Source: Halomonas huangheensis (GTDB lineage Bacteria; Pseudomonadota; Gammaproteobacteria; Pseudomonadales; Halomonadaceae). Taken from it: a stretch of 64,000 nt of DNA. The notes beneath the pieces were generated by a model. That model made no database searches and was not told where the DNA came from. It was given only the letters and a program-made list of their open reading frames with translations. This document shows positions 25,921 through 34,036 of this stretch, in pieces. A program made the translations under genes and the position numbers. The first letter of the stretch is position 1, and every line of letters begins with the position of its first letter. The stretch spans positions 2,232,001-2,296,000 of the forward strand of contig NZ_CP013106.1 in the NCBI RefSeq assembly GCF_001431725.1. The letters run 5' to 3'.

Positions 25921-27192
25921 TCAATCGTCGAAGCGGCTGATGATCAACGCTGCATTGACGCCACCAAAGCCAAAACCATTACACAGCACGTGCCGAGTAG
26001 CCTTTTCGCGCGCCGTACAGGGCACGAAATCCAGCTCCTGCATGTCTTCGTCGGCGTGCTCCATGTTCAATGTTGGTGGCAGCACACCCGTCATCGCCGC
26101 CATGGCGCTGAACAAACTCTCTACACCGCCAGCAGCACCAAGCAGGTGGCCGGTCGCTGATTTTGTCGATGAGATTGGTGTATCGCGCAATCTGTCGCCG
26201 AATACCTGACGTAGCGAGGCAATCTCGGCACGATCACCCACCGGAGTGGACGTGGCATGGGCATTGACGTAGTCGATGTCCTGCGGGGCGAGTCCCCCCA
26301 TACGCAGTGCGGCTCGGATGGCCTGAGCGGCGCCGGCGCCATCCTCGGGGCCAGCGGTGATATGCCAGGCATCAGCACTGGTGCCATAACCGCTGATGAC
26401 TGCCAGAGGCGTGGCGCCGCGTTGGCGAGCATGCTCCAGCGTTTCGATCACCATCAGTCCTGCGCCTTCGCCCATGACGAAGCCGTTGCGTGACTGATCG
26501 AAGGGCCGTGATGCGCTGGCCGGTTGCTGCTGTTCGGTGGATAGCGCCTTGAGCGCGTTGAAGCCTGCCAGTGACAGCGGATCGACACAGGACTCGGCTC
26601 CTCCGACCAGAGCAATCTCGGCTTCGCCGCTACGGATCAGACGCATGCCGTCTCCGATGGCCTGCAGGCCTGCGGCACAGGCCGTGACTGGACATCCCAG
26701 CGGGCCACGTAAGCCATAGCGAATCGATAACTGTCCGGCCGCCATATTGGCGAGGAAGGCCGGCACGGTGAAGGGCGACAAGCGACGATGACCACGCTCG
26801 GTCAGCGTCTGTTGCGCTTGAGTAATGGTCGGAAAACCGCCGATACCCGTCCCCACAATGGTGGCTGTAGCACTCTGGTCAGCAGCATTGTCCGGAAACC
26901 AGTTCGCCTGCTGCAGGGCCTCCTCGGCGGCTGCCAGCGCGTAGAGTGAGAACAGGTCCTGCTTGCGTCGCTCTCGGGGGTCCGCCACCTGGTCGATGTC
27001 GAATCCTGCCTCGGGATCGGCACTGATATCGGGCACCAGGCCAGCAATCTTGATCGGTAGATCATCCGTCGCGAAGCGCGTGATGGAACCGATACCGGAA
27101 TGTCCGGCCACCAGACGCTGCCAGACCTTGTTGACTCCACATCCAAGCGGACTGACCATGCCCATGCCGGTAATGACGATAGGGGATTCCAT
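25921..27192 (-). CDS. Beta-ketoacyl-ACP synthase II-like (FabF paralogue)
   Basis: A 423-residue KAS II-type condensing enzyme. Catalytic residues: Cys172 in VTACAAGLQAIGD, the two histidines in VNAHATSTPVGD and ATGHLLGAAGGVES, and the glycine-rich end CNGFGFGGVNAALI. It elongates acyl-ACP with malonyl-ACP in fatty acid synthesis. No fabG, acpP or fabD is adjacent, and a divergent TetR gene is its neighbour, so it is probably a regulated accessory FabF rather than the main copy. AGGAGG stands before the ATG at 27192. It converges on the GntR gene with 23 bp between ends. Confidence 0.88.
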   Translation of the reverse strand: MESPIVITGMGMVSPLGCGVNKVWQRLVAGHSGIGSITRFATDDLPIKIAGLVPDISADPEAGFDIDQVADPRERRKQDLFSLYALAAAEEALQQANWFPDNAADQSATATIVGTGIGGFPTITQAQQTLTERGHRRLSPFTVPAFLANMAAGQLSIRYGLRGPLGCPVTACAAGLQAIGDGMRLIRSGEAEIALVGGAESCVDPLSLAGFNALKALSTEQQQPASASRPFDQSRNGFVMGEGAGLMVIETLEHARQRGATPLAVISGYGTSADAWHITAGPEDGAGAAQAIRAALRMGGLAPQDIDYVNAHATSTPVGDRAEIASLRQVFGDRLRDTPISSTKSATGHLLGAAGGVESLFSAMAAMTGVLPPTLNMEHADEDMQELDFVPCTAREKATRHVLCNGFGFGGVNAALIISRFDD

Positions 27193-27236
27193 ACTGCCTC
27201 CTGAGAATCGGATATCGTCGTGAAGCTAACATCAGA

Positions 27237-27251
27237 CTTGATATGATCAAG
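27237..27251. promoter_or_regulatory. Inverted repeat in the fabF-like / tetR promoter
   Basis: CTTGAT (27237-27242) and ATCAAG (27246-27251) form an exact inverted repeat with a 3-bp centre, about 45 bp before the FabF-like start and 100 bp before the TetR start. The arrangement is as expected for a TetR-type operator. Assignment to the neighbouring TetR is inferred. Confidence 0.45.
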
Positions 27252-27350
27252 ATAATATTCAATCTGCGTAGTAGAATACCGGAGCTGTCGGCCCGATATA
27301 GGCACTGGATATAAACCCTGTTTGTTCAATGGATCAGTGGCGAGACTCCC

Positions 27351-28049
27351 ATGCCATATTCTCCAACTCGCAAGGCCAGTAGTCGTGAGCGGATCCTGGC
27401 GTCCGCGACCGAGCTTTTCTGTCGCGATGGTTTCAACAAGGTGTCGATTGGTCAGATCATGAAGCTGGCCAGAATGACCCATGGCGCTTTCTATGCCCAC
27501 TTTGAGTCAAAGGAAGCGCTGTACAGTGCATCCATCGGCGAAACGCTCAAGAATAGCCGCGCGGCACGCCTGGTAAAGGGCCCTCTGTCGATCAAGCATC
27601 TGACGGCGCTGGTCACCAATTACTGCAATCTTCAGGAACTGGAGCGCAGGAATAGTCCGGGCCCGGAGAATGTACTATTCAATGAGATCGGCAATGACAA
27701 CGGCGAGGTCAAGGCCCAGTTCGAGGCCTCGTATCGTCGTATCAAGAAAATGGTCGAAACGCGTCTGATTGCGCTGAGCAAGCTGAAGAAGTTGCCCTTC
27801 GAACCAGATCGCGAAGTCATCTCCGAGAAGGCGCGGGCTATCCTTGCCTCTCTAGTGGGCGCGGTGGCCATTGCCCGCAGCCTGCCGGACGATCAGGAGC
27901 GCACTCAAATCCTCGAAGCCGCCCAGAAGCAGATTCTACGCATGCTGGGAGTCGATGAGCAGGAAATGGGTACGCTGTTGCGCAGTGACGAATCCACCGA
28001 TGGACGACGGCTGTGGGCCGACCTGGTGCCGGAAATGCAGTCTTCCTGA
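27351..28049 (+). CDS. TetR-family regulator
   Basis: A 232-residue protein. The HTH is at residues ~10-55 (RERILASATELFCRDGFNKVSIGQIMKLARMTHGAFYAHFESKEAL), typical of the AcrR/TetR group that ends in GAFYAHF. The C-terminal half is a helical ligand domain with a family-like segment ARAILASLVGAVAIARSL. It is divergent from the FabF-like gene. Related regulators of this sub-type respond to lipophilic compounds, and a FabF neighbour fits control by acyl molecules. The start at 27351 is supported by family length. Confidence 0.87.
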   Translation: MPYSPTRKASSRERILASATELFCRDGFNKVSIGQIMKLARMTHGAFYAHFESKEALYSASIGETLKNSRAARLVKGPLSIKHLTALVTNYCNLQELERRNSPGPENVLFNEIGNDNGEVKAQFEASYRRIKKMVETRLIALSKLKKLPFEPDREVISEKARAILASLVGAVAIARSLPDDQERTQILEAAQKQILRMLGVDEQEMGTLLRSDESTDGRRLWADLVPEMQSS

Positions 28050-28110
28050 GCATCCGCCTGTCAGGCACTTGGGGAGGGGGGAGAAAGAGGGCGAGTACGA
28101 CGCTGATTGC

Positions 28111-28181
28111 GGGCTCATTTGAACCTGCTGAGGGCTCGTCTTATTGAACCCGCTGAGGGCTCGTCTTATTGAACCCGCTGA
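28111..28181. repeat. 25-bp tandem repeat upstream of the dihydroxyacetone kinase
   Basis: Two exact 25-bp copies (28132-28156 and 28157-28181) are preceded by a shorter diverged copy (28111-28131), and the next bases (GGGCTC) begin another unit. Each unit starts GGGCTC and ends CGCTGA or TGCTGA. There is no spacer between units, so it is not a CRISPR. It lies in the 187-bp gap between tetR and the kinase gene. Confidence 0.9.
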
Positions 28182-28235
28182 GGGCTCTATGCCAACCTGA
28201 GCAGCGTTTTCCTCCATCCTCATCAGGAACCCGTC

Positions 28236-29870
28236 ATGGATCAGTTCATCAACGATCGCAATACTCTTGTCACGGATGCCATCGAAGGCGTGCTGAGAAG
28301 CTCGGGGCCGGGAGTCGCTCGCCTCGATGGCTATCCGCATATCAAGGTGGTGGTGCGAACCGACCATCAACGCGGCAAGGTCGCGCTGGTCTCTGGAGGG
28401 GGTTCCGGACATGAGCCTAGTCACGCCGGCTTTGTGGGACGAGGCATGCTTACTGCCGCGGTCTGCGGTGAGGTATTCGCGTCACCCTCTGTAGAAGCGG
28501 TATTGGCCGGGATATTGGCGGTGACAGGAGAGGCGGGGTGCCTGTTGATCGTCAAGAATTACACTGGTGATCGGCTCAATTTCGGTCTGGCGGCGGAAAG
28601 GGCACGAGCATTGGGGCTGCAGGTCAGAATGGTGATTGTCGATGACGATATCGCATTGCCTGACAATCCGCAGGCACGTGGGCTGGCTGGAACTCTATTC
28701 GTCCACAAGATAGCCGGAGCGCTGGCAGAGCAGGGCGCTGATCTCGATAGTGTGGCCGACGCTGCGCAGGCAGTTGTCGATCACACCATGTCCATCGGTA
28801 TGGCGTTGGATACCTGTACCGTGCCCGGTTCCCGCAAGGAGCAGCGACTGGCCGACGGCAAGGCCGAGCTGGGCCTGGGCATTCATGGTGAGCCAGGCGT
28901 TGAGCAGGTCGACTTCATCAATGCGCAGCAGGCAATGGCGCTGGTGGTCGATAAGCTCGGTCAGTATCTCGACACCGGTGGCGGATCAAGCCGCTACGTG
29001 GCATTGATCAATAATCTCGGCGGATGCACACAGCTGGAAATGTCGATCCTCACTGAGGCACTGCTGAGTTCCGCTATCGGCGACAGAATTGGTTGGGCAG
29101 TCGGCCCTGCATCATTGATGACATCGCTGGATATGCGTGGCTTCTCGATCTCGTTACTGGCGGCAGATGAGGTCATGCAGAAGGCCATACACACCGACGT
29201 CGCATCTGCTTACTGGCCGGGGTGCAGCTCGGTGGTGAGGGAGCCTGAGGTATTGCCGTTACCGGAGGGGCTGGCACCGACTCGCCCGACGGCGTCTTCC
29301 TGCGAATCCGTTCGATTGCTGATCGACGCCAGTTGTTCAATCCTGATCGAGGCTGAAGCCGAGCTCAATACGCTGGATGCCAAATCCGGTGACGGAGATA
29401 CCGGTAGCACGCTGGCAACCGCCGCGCATGCATTGCGCAACCGCCTTGATGACATGCCGCTCGCGGATACCCCGCAACTGCTGCGCAGTCTGGCATCAGA
29501 GTTGAGCCAGACCATGGGCGGTTCGTCAGGTGTCCTGTTGGCGATCTTCTTCGCCGCTGCAGGTGATGCCGCCTCTCAGGGCAGCAATCTACAGGATGCA
29601 CTCAAGGCTGGATTGGCGCGCATGCAGCAGATCGGTGGCGCCAGGCCCGGAGATCGCACCATGATCGATGCCCTGGCACCTGCTCTGGAGATCCTGGACC
29701 AGGGGATGACTCACGCTGCTGCAGCCGCTCGTCAGGGAGCCAATGCCACCGCGAGCATGACCCACGCTCGCGCCGGGCGCGCCAGCTATGTCAGTGAAGC
29801 CAATCTGGTGGGTCACAACGACCCCGGTGCCGAAGCGGTTGCCAGGCTTCTCGAGCAGCTGTCGAAGTAG
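28236..29870 (+). CDS. Fused ATP-dependent dihydroxyacetone kinase (DhaK-DhaL)
   Basis: A 544-residue single-chain kinase. The DhaK domain (residues ~1-330) contains VSGGGSGHEPSHAGFVG, and His217 in LGIHGEPG is the residue that covalently binds the substrate carbonyl. The DhaL domain (~350-544) contains the Mg-ATP site SGDGDTGSTLA and TMGGSSGVLLAI. This organisation is the ATP-dependent type found in Citrobacter and eukaryotes, not the PTS-dependent DhaKLM. Reaction: dihydroxyacetone (or glyceraldehyde/another short ketose) to its phosphate. AGGAAC precedes the ATG. No glycerol dehydrogenase is adjacent; the gene appears monocistronic. Confidence 0.92.
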   Translation: MDQFINDRNTLVTDAIEGVLRSSGPGVARLDGYPHIKVVVRTDHQRGKVALVSGGGSGHEPSHAGFVGRGMLTAAVCGEVFASPSVEAVLAGILAVTGEAGCLLIVKNYTGDRLNFGLAAERARALGLQVRMVIVDDDIALPDNPQARGLAGTLFVHKIAGALAEQGADLDSVADAAQAVVDHTMSIGMALDTCTVPGSRKEQRLADGKAELGLGIHGEPGVEQVDFINAQQAMALVVDKLGQYLDTGGGSSRYVALINNLGGCTQLEMSILTEALLSSAIGDRIGWAVGPASLMTSLDMRGFSISLLAADEVMQKAIHTDVASAYWPGCSSVVREPEVLPLPEGLAPTRPTASSCESVRLLIDASCSILIEAEAELNTLDAKSGDGDTGSTLATAAHALRNRLDDMPLADTPQLLRSLASELSQTMGGSSGVLLAIFFAAAGDAASQGSNLQDALKAGLARMQQIGGARPGDRTMIDALAPALEILDQGMTHAAAAARQGANATASMTHARAGRASYVSEANLVGHNDPGAEAVARLLEQLSK

Positions 29871-29885
29871 ACAATCATCGAGTCG

Positions 29886-30458
29886 CTACTCGGCATTCAC
29901 GCCAGGCTGAGTCGCCTCCAGCCTGGCCAGTGAAATGACGTGCTCGATGAACTCTGTTTTGGCCGCGGCATAAGCATTCATATCGGCCCAATCGACACGA
30001 CTCAGATCATGTTTCAGAGCGGCGTAGCGATCTCGCATACCCCCATGGCGTCGAAGATAGTCGCGTAACAGTAGATAACGCTGGCATTCAATGGAGTCCG
30101 GGGGAAAGACATGAATATGAACATCCCGCTGTGGAGTGCGAAACATCCGGTGCTCGTCGAAGTCCGGATCTCGAACTCGCAGTTCATATCCAGCAGCCTG
30201 CATAGCGGCAAGGTAACAGTCTTCATCTGATGGATCCGCGACCACAGCAAGGATGTCAATGATCGGCTTGGCATCCAACTCTTCCACCGCGGTCGAGCCG
30301 ATATGCTCAATACGCTGCAAAATGGTCCCGAGCACCTGACAAATACGTTGAGCATGGCATTGATACAGGCCGGGCCACTCGCTACGCCACGCTACAATCT
30401 CGATGCGGCGCTTTTCAACGCCGCCTATCAAACCGACTTCCAGTGTTTTTTCTGACAT
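29886..30458 (-). CDS. GrpB/UPF0157 family protein
   Basis: A 190-residue protein of the GrpB family, a nucleotidyltransferase-fold group. It shows the characteristic IEHIGSTAVEELDAKPIIDILAVV (residues ~50-75), in which the paired Asp-type residues of the fold can be seen, and the HIHVFPPDS segment. Function in bacteria is unknown; members are sometimes fused to dephospho-CoA kinase. It converges on the kinase gene with a 15-bp gap. The ATG at 30458 lacks a clear ribosome-binding site. Confidence 0.82.
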   Translation of the reverse strand: MSEKTLEVGLIGGVEKRRIEIVAWRSEWPGLYQCHAQRICQVLGTILQRIEHIGSTAVEELDAKPIIDILAVVADPSDEDCYLAAMQAAGYELRVRDPDFDEHRMFRTPQRDVHIHVFPPDSIECQRYLLLRDYLRRHGGMRDRYAALKHDLSRVDWADMNAYAAAKTEFIEHVISLARLEATQPGVNAE

Positions 30459-30629
30459 ACAGCTTGTCCAACCAGTGTCACTTCACAAGAAACTCCTGGG
30501 GCCCTGGCGGGTGGGGTATGGGGGCCCCCGGAGTAGTGCTGCCACTTTTCAAACAAGCCTTGTATCTATCCGGGCTTGTGGATCAGCGACCAGTAGGTCC
30601 TGGCATCAGGGTGATGCCACGCACAGACC

Positions 30630-31526
30630 CTAGATTAACGTGGCCAACTTACCGATCTCGGCGATGACCTCGTCACGTTGCTCCGGCTCTGCATCCGGCA
30701 GCCAGGTATAAGCCACGGCAATGACTGCACCCCGATCCATCGGCCAGGCAACGCCAGCGTCATTGGCGTTGCCGACGCTGTTGGTACCGGTTTTTTCTCC
30801 GACAAGCCAGTTCGGAGGCATGCCTGCTCGCAGGCGATTATCTCCCGTTTTGCCCTCGACCATCCAGGCAACGAGCTGATGACGGGATTGAGGCGATAGT
30901 GTGTCGCCGAATATCAGCGTGCGCAGCGTTTGAAGCATGGCCAGTGGCGTGGTGGTATCCCGTTCGTCACCTTCATGGTCGTGCTCATTCAACTCCGGTT
31001 CCATGCGATCCAGATGCGTGACCTCGTCACCGATGGAACGCAGATATTCGGTGATTGCAGCCGGGCCACCTGCATCGGTAACCAACACATTGGCAGCAGC
31101 GTTGTCGCTCCATGCGACTGCTGCCTGACACAGCTCGGCAACCGTCATGCCTGGTTCGCCCAGGTGTTGTTCGGTGATCGGGGTCCAGCCACCGAGGTCC
31201 GACTCGGAGACAACGAGACGGCTATCGAGACTTATTTCGCCACGATCGACACGCGACAGCATGGCGGCAGCGATGACTGTCTTGATGGTGCTGTTGAAAA
31301 GCACACGTTCATCACCGCGGTGGCTGGCGACTACACCGGAAGACAGGTTCATCAGCGCGATACCCAGACGACCGCTATGACGTTGCTCGAGTGCCTCGAA
31401 CTCAGCCCCCAGGTCGGGAGTACTGTTGTGGCCACTTTCAGCAGCCAGAGTTGCAGGCACAACCAATGCGGAAGCAGTCAGTACAGAAGCACTGGAAAGA
31501 AAACAGCGACGTGTCAGAGAGGGCAT
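30630..31526 (-). CDS. Class A beta-lactamase
   Basis: A 298-residue serine beta-lactamase. Signal: a Tat-like TRRCFLSSASVLTAS start with cleavage near TLAAE. All class A catalytic elements are present: Ser79-x-x-Lys82 (STIK), Ser140-Asp141-Asn142 (SDN), the omega-loop Glu176-PEL-Asn180 and Lys245-Thr-Gly (KTG). It should therefore hydrolyse beta-lactams in the periplasm. AAGGAA precedes the ATG at 31526. No ampR/blaI-type regulator or mobile element is nearby, and base composition does not stand out, so it looks like a resident chromosomal gene. Confidence 0.92.
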   Translation of the reverse strand: MPSLTRRCFLSSASVLTASALVVPATLAAESGHNSTPDLGAEFEALEQRHSGRLGIALMNLSSGVVASHRGDERVLFNSTIKTVIAAAMLSRVDRGEISLDSRLVVSESDLGGWTPITEQHLGEPGMTVAELCQAAVAWSDNAAANVLVTDAGGPAAITEYLRSIGDEVTHLDRMEPELNEHDHEGDERDTTTPLAMLQTLRTLIFGDTLSPQSRHQLVAWMVEGKTGDNRLRAGMPPNWLVGEKTGTNSVGNANDAGVAWPMDRGAVIAVAYTWLPDAEPEQRDEVIAEIGKLATLI

Positions 31527-31828
31527 GGGGAGTTCCTTTCGTGGTTGGATTTTATTCCATCAAACGATTCATCAAACCAATTACATCAGCAGCGCGGCCA
31601 TAGCGGTGAAACTGTATTCAACCAGGCTGCATTTATCCAATAAATGGAACATTTCTGATCGGTGATGTTCCCGCAATGGCTGAAATTTGGGCGTGTGCCG
31701 ACAACAGGCTTCGAAAGAGGATGCGAGAAGCAAGATGGAAGGGCAGCTGGGGACGTTCTGAGCAACTTGCCAAGAACGTCCCTGATGCAGCTGTCTGGAC
31801 TCGCAGAACTGGCGGTTGGGTCCAGCGA
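31527..31828. other. Intergenic region upstream of the beta-lactamase
   Basis: A 302-bp gap between the end of the class IV aminotransferase gene and the start of the beta-lactamase, both on the minus strand. It is more AT-rich next to the beta-lactamase start (31550-31665), which probably holds its promoter. No open frame with a ribosome-binding site, hairpin or repeat was found. Confidence 0.4.
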
Positions 31829-32644
31829 CTACGGATAATCAGCAGGTTCTTCGGCGAGAGCTTCGTGCAGCAACCTGATGAAGGATTCCGATTCCGGAAT
31901 TTCCTGCGAAGCAATGGCTGTTACGGCAATTCCGGGTGTCCATGAGTTCATCACTGCTGCGCCGGACAGAGAACCAAGATGCTCCAGGCTAACATCCTCA
32001 TAAGCCTGAGGAATGCCGCGACTCTCCAGCTGTCGCTGAACGATGCCCATCATGGTGCCTTTCAGCATCTCAGCCCTGGGCCAGATAACGGTTTCACCGT
32101 CCTGGAAGACAAGATTCCAGATAGTCGCCTCACTCAAGCGTCCTTGCGTATCCACAAAAGCCGCATCGTCAAAGCCCCGGCGTATGGCCTGATGCAGATA
32201 ATAGGTCTTGCCGGACTCGCCAACATGTTTGATTCTGGCCAGAGGCCTCTCATGTTGTATTGCGTCCAGCCTCAACGGCCCCGTCGGACCATTGAAGGAC
32301 TCAGCCGTTCGAACCAGAACCGCAGGTTCCGTATCCATACTGTCAGCAGAGAACTCTCCACCACGGGAGAAGACCGTCGCCGTCAATGACTGATCTTCCG
32401 GTCCCGCGTCGATAGCCATCTTGATATAGGATCGAATCTGCTCGTCGGGCACGGCTCGACCGAAGAATTCCAATGAGGCTTCCCGTAGGCGAGTCAGGTG
32501 CAGGTCCAGGCCCTTGACCTTGCGGTTTCGAACTTGCATCGCCGTGAAATGCGCAAACCCGGCGAAGGCCATTGGTGTCAGTGCCTCGGACGTTACCGGC
32601 TGTCCATTGAGCAGCGCTGGAGAGTGACTGGATGGAATCGTCAT
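31829..32644 (-). CDS. Class IV PLP aminotransferase
   Basis: A 271-residue fold type IV PLP enzyme of the branched-chain/D-amino-acid aminotransferase and aminodeoxychorismate lyase group. The PLP lysine is probably in the RIKHVGESGKTYYLHQA segment (the first Lys, near residue 138), followed by SEATIWNLVFQDG, the conserved SE-(A/G)-(T/S)-xxN pattern, and the phosphate-binding loop LKGTMMGIV. The substrate cannot be set from sequence. GAGGAG precedes the ATG. Its promoter overlaps a MerR-type operator and the MerR gene diverges, so expression is probably switched by that regulator. Confidence 0.82.
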   Translation of the reverse strand: MTIPSSHSPALLNGQPVTSEALTPMAFAGFAHFTAMQVRNRKVKGLDLHLTRLREASLEFFGRAVPDEQIRSYIKMAIDAGPEDQSLTATVFSRGGEFSADSMDTEPAVLVRTAESFNGPTGPLRLDAIQHERPLARIKHVGESGKTYYLHQAIRRGFDDAAFVDTQGRLSEATIWNLVFQDGETVIWPRAEMLKGTMMGIVQRQLESRGIPQAYEDVSLEHLGSLSGAAVMNSWTPGIAVTAIASQEIPESESFIRLLHEALAEEPADYP

Positions 32645-32684
32645 GATGTCTTGCTCCTCGGTGATTTCACATCAAAGAGCCTGT

Positions 32685-32716
32685 ACCTTAGACCCTGACA
32701 GTGCTGTCAGGGTCAA
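32685..32716 (-). promoter_or_regulatory. MerR-type promoter/operator of the aminotransferase gene
   Basis: On the minus strand a -35 box TTGACC (32716-32711) and a -10-like TAAGGT (32690-32685) are separated by 20 bp, the over-long spacer that MerR proteins correct by twisting DNA. The spacer is occupied by a perfect inverted repeat: arms GACCCTGACAG (32691-32701) and CTGTCAGGGTC (32704-32714) with 2 bp between. The MerR gene starts 22 bp away in the other direction. Confidence 0.85.
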
Positions 32717-32736
32717 GAGCAAAAAGGTGAAGCGAG

Positions 32737-33090
32737 ATGAAAATAGGCGAGTTGGCGACGCGCACTGGCGTGAGTGTGCGCATGCTGCGCTATTACGAGA
32801 CCGAAGGATTGCTGAAGCCAGCGCGCACCGAAAGTGGCTATCGCGATTACGAGCCCACCGAAGTGCGAACGGTCGAACGGATCAAGCTGCTTGGCTCGGC
32901 GGGCATGACGTTGGCGACGATCCGGGAATTCCTGCCGTGCGTGAGGGGAGATGGCCCTGTGTTTGAACCCTGTGATGAACTACGCAACGTCTTGCATGAA
33001 CAGATTCATCTGGTTGACCAGAAGGTGGAGAAACTGATGCAAAGTCAGCGAGTCCTGAAGAGTTTTCTGCAGGAGATTGAAGAAGGTTGA
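32737..33090 (+). CDS. MerR-family regulator
   Basis: A 117-residue protein. The N-terminal winged HTH is classic MerR: MKIGELATRTGVSVRMLRYY, then ETEGLLKPARTESGYRDY. A dimerisation coiled coil occupies residues ~80-112. Cys68 (LPCVRG) and Cys79 (EPCDEL) flank a short acidic loop before the coiled coil and could be sensing residues for a metal or redox signal; this is inference. It diverges from the class IV aminotransferase whose promoter holds its likely operator. A ribosome-binding AAAAGG/GAAGCGAG stretch precedes the ATG. Confidence 0.9.
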   Translation: MKIGELATRTGVSVRMLRYYETEGLLKPARTESGYRDYEPTEVRTVERIKLLGSAGMTLATIREFLPCVRGDGPVFEPCDELRNVLHEQIHLVDQKVEKLMQSQRVLKSFLQEIEEG

Positions 33091-33118
33091 GCTGAACCTA
33101 CAACATTGGCATCCAGGG

Positions 33119-33394
33119 CTAGCGCTCCTCACGGGTATGCCACAGACGTAGCAGATAGATGCTAGAACCCGTGATCTCGTAGCGCATCTCGTAATGGCCG
33201 ACCAGAATCCGCCGCACGTCACGCGGCTTGAATTCTTCCAGCAGCTCGCCGATACGCGGGTTGGTCAGCAGAGTCGTGGGTGCCGCTGTGAGCTGTTGCA
33301 CCGTACGGGCTGCTGCGGGCTGATTCACTGTCGCCAGGAACTCGTAGAGGCGTGCCAAATCGGATAGGGCCTTACTCGTCCACTTCAATTCCAT
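33119..33394 (-). CDS. RelE/ParE-family toxin
   Basis: A 91-residue RelE/ParE-superfamily protein: LKWTSKALSDLARLYEFLA at the N-terminus, central LTNPRIGELLEEFKPRDVRRI and the C-terminal VGHYEMRYEITGSSIYLLRL with WHTREER, the typical order of the ParE group (gyrase or ribosome-dependent mRNA targets). Its ATG overlaps the stop of the upstream ribbon-helix-helix antitoxin by one base. The pair is a type II toxin-antitoxin module in standard antitoxin-first order. Confidence 0.9.
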   Translation of the reverse strand: MELKWTSKALSDLARLYEFLATVNQPAAARTVQQLTAAPTTLLTNPRIGELLEEFKPRDVRRILVGHYEMRYEITGSSIYLLRLWHTREER

Positions 33395-33666
33395 CAGCGT
33401 GGTACCGGCAGCGGAGTATCGGTACTCAGACTGTCGGCCCAGGCTTGCACGGCCTGATGGTCAATGACACGACCGGCATCCACATCGGTCAGAGCCTCGC
33501 GGGTCAGGCGGTCGCGTTCCTCTTCCTGGTCAAGCCAGGCGGCCAGGGCTTGTTTGACGATCCAGTTTTTGGAGCGATCCAGTCGGTTGGAAATTTCATC
33601 GACCCGTTCAGCCAGCTCTATAGGGACATGGGCGGTAACGGATCTAGTCTTGGCAGTGGAGGCCAT
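33394..33666 (-). CDS. Ribbon-helix-helix antitoxin
   Basis: A 90-residue CopG/Arc-type antitoxin. The RHH domain is at residues ~6-48 (TRSVTAHVPIELAERVDEIS, DRSKNWIVKQALAAWL), followed by a flexible acidic toxin-binding tail (DVDAGRVIDHQAVQAWADSL). Two ATGs lie in tandem (33669 and 33666); the second has the better spacing (7) from AAAGGA. The module probably represses its own promoter in the AT-richer sequence upstream (33700-33800). Confidence 0.88.
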   Translation of the reverse strand: MASTAKTRSVTAHVPIELAERVDEISNRLDRSKNWIVKQALAAWLDQEEERDRLTREALTDVDAGRVIDHQAVQAWADSLSTDTPLPVPR

Positions 33667-33787
33667 CATGATGTCCTTTGCTGAAAAGCGATTCATTTTG
33701 GATCATAGTAAATAGCTCTACACCGTCAAGTCGAATTGTCAGGGTCTCGATGTCACCATCAATGCTGTTATCAATGACCTTATTTAA

Positions 33788-33803
33788 CATAATATACATT
33801 ATG
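33788..33803. promoter_or_regulatory. Inverted repeat upstream of the persulfide dioxygenase remnant
   Basis: CATAAT (33788-33793) and ATTATG (33798-33803) form an exact inverted repeat around ATAC. The left half plus centre, CATAATATA, also occurs in the promoter of the ArsR sensor gene at 35266-35274. It lies 20 bp before the remnant at 33824. It is a candidate binding site for the SqrR/BigR-like regulator of this locus. Confidence 0.45.
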
Positions 33804-33823
33804 CGAACACACGGCGGTATGAT

Positions 33824-33993
33824 ATGACGGTATGGCAAGTGGCTGCGGTCATCGACCTCCGTCGCGATATTGATATCTACCTACAGATGGCGAAAGCGCG
33901 TGCCCTGCGCATCACCTATGTCATCGAAACGCACCTTCGTGTGCGGTGCCCAAGGCTGGCGAGCCGCACCGGGGCGCAGATTATTGGCAGCGT
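33824..33993 (+). pseudogene. Remnant of a persulfide dioxygenase-like (MBL-fold) gene
   Basis: The plus-strand frame reads WQVAAVIDLRRDIDIYLQMA then RALRITYVIETHL, which matches the N-terminal part of Blh/ETHE1-type metallo-beta-lactamase fold persulfide dioxygenases. Where the family continues with the metal-binding HxHxD segment the frame reads RVRCPRLASRTGAQI; the neighbouring frame carries FVCGA, so small deletions have removed the metal ligands and shifted the frame. The first ~25 residues and everything after residue ~55 are also missing. Family members are often encoded with SqrR/BigR and YeeE/YedE genes, which lie next to it here. Confidence 0.7.
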
Positions 33994-34036
33994 TCCCCCT
34001 CGGACGCCTTGGTTTCGCGAGTACGAACGCAATCGA

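Noticed and set aside
28111..28181. Tandem array considered as a CRISPR
   Set aside because: Units are contiguous with no spacers and there are no cas genes.
30498..30528. GGGGCCC / GGGCCCC potential hairpin upstream of the GrpB gene
   Set aside because: Seven-bp arms in a G/C-run context with no T-run; easily due to local composition.
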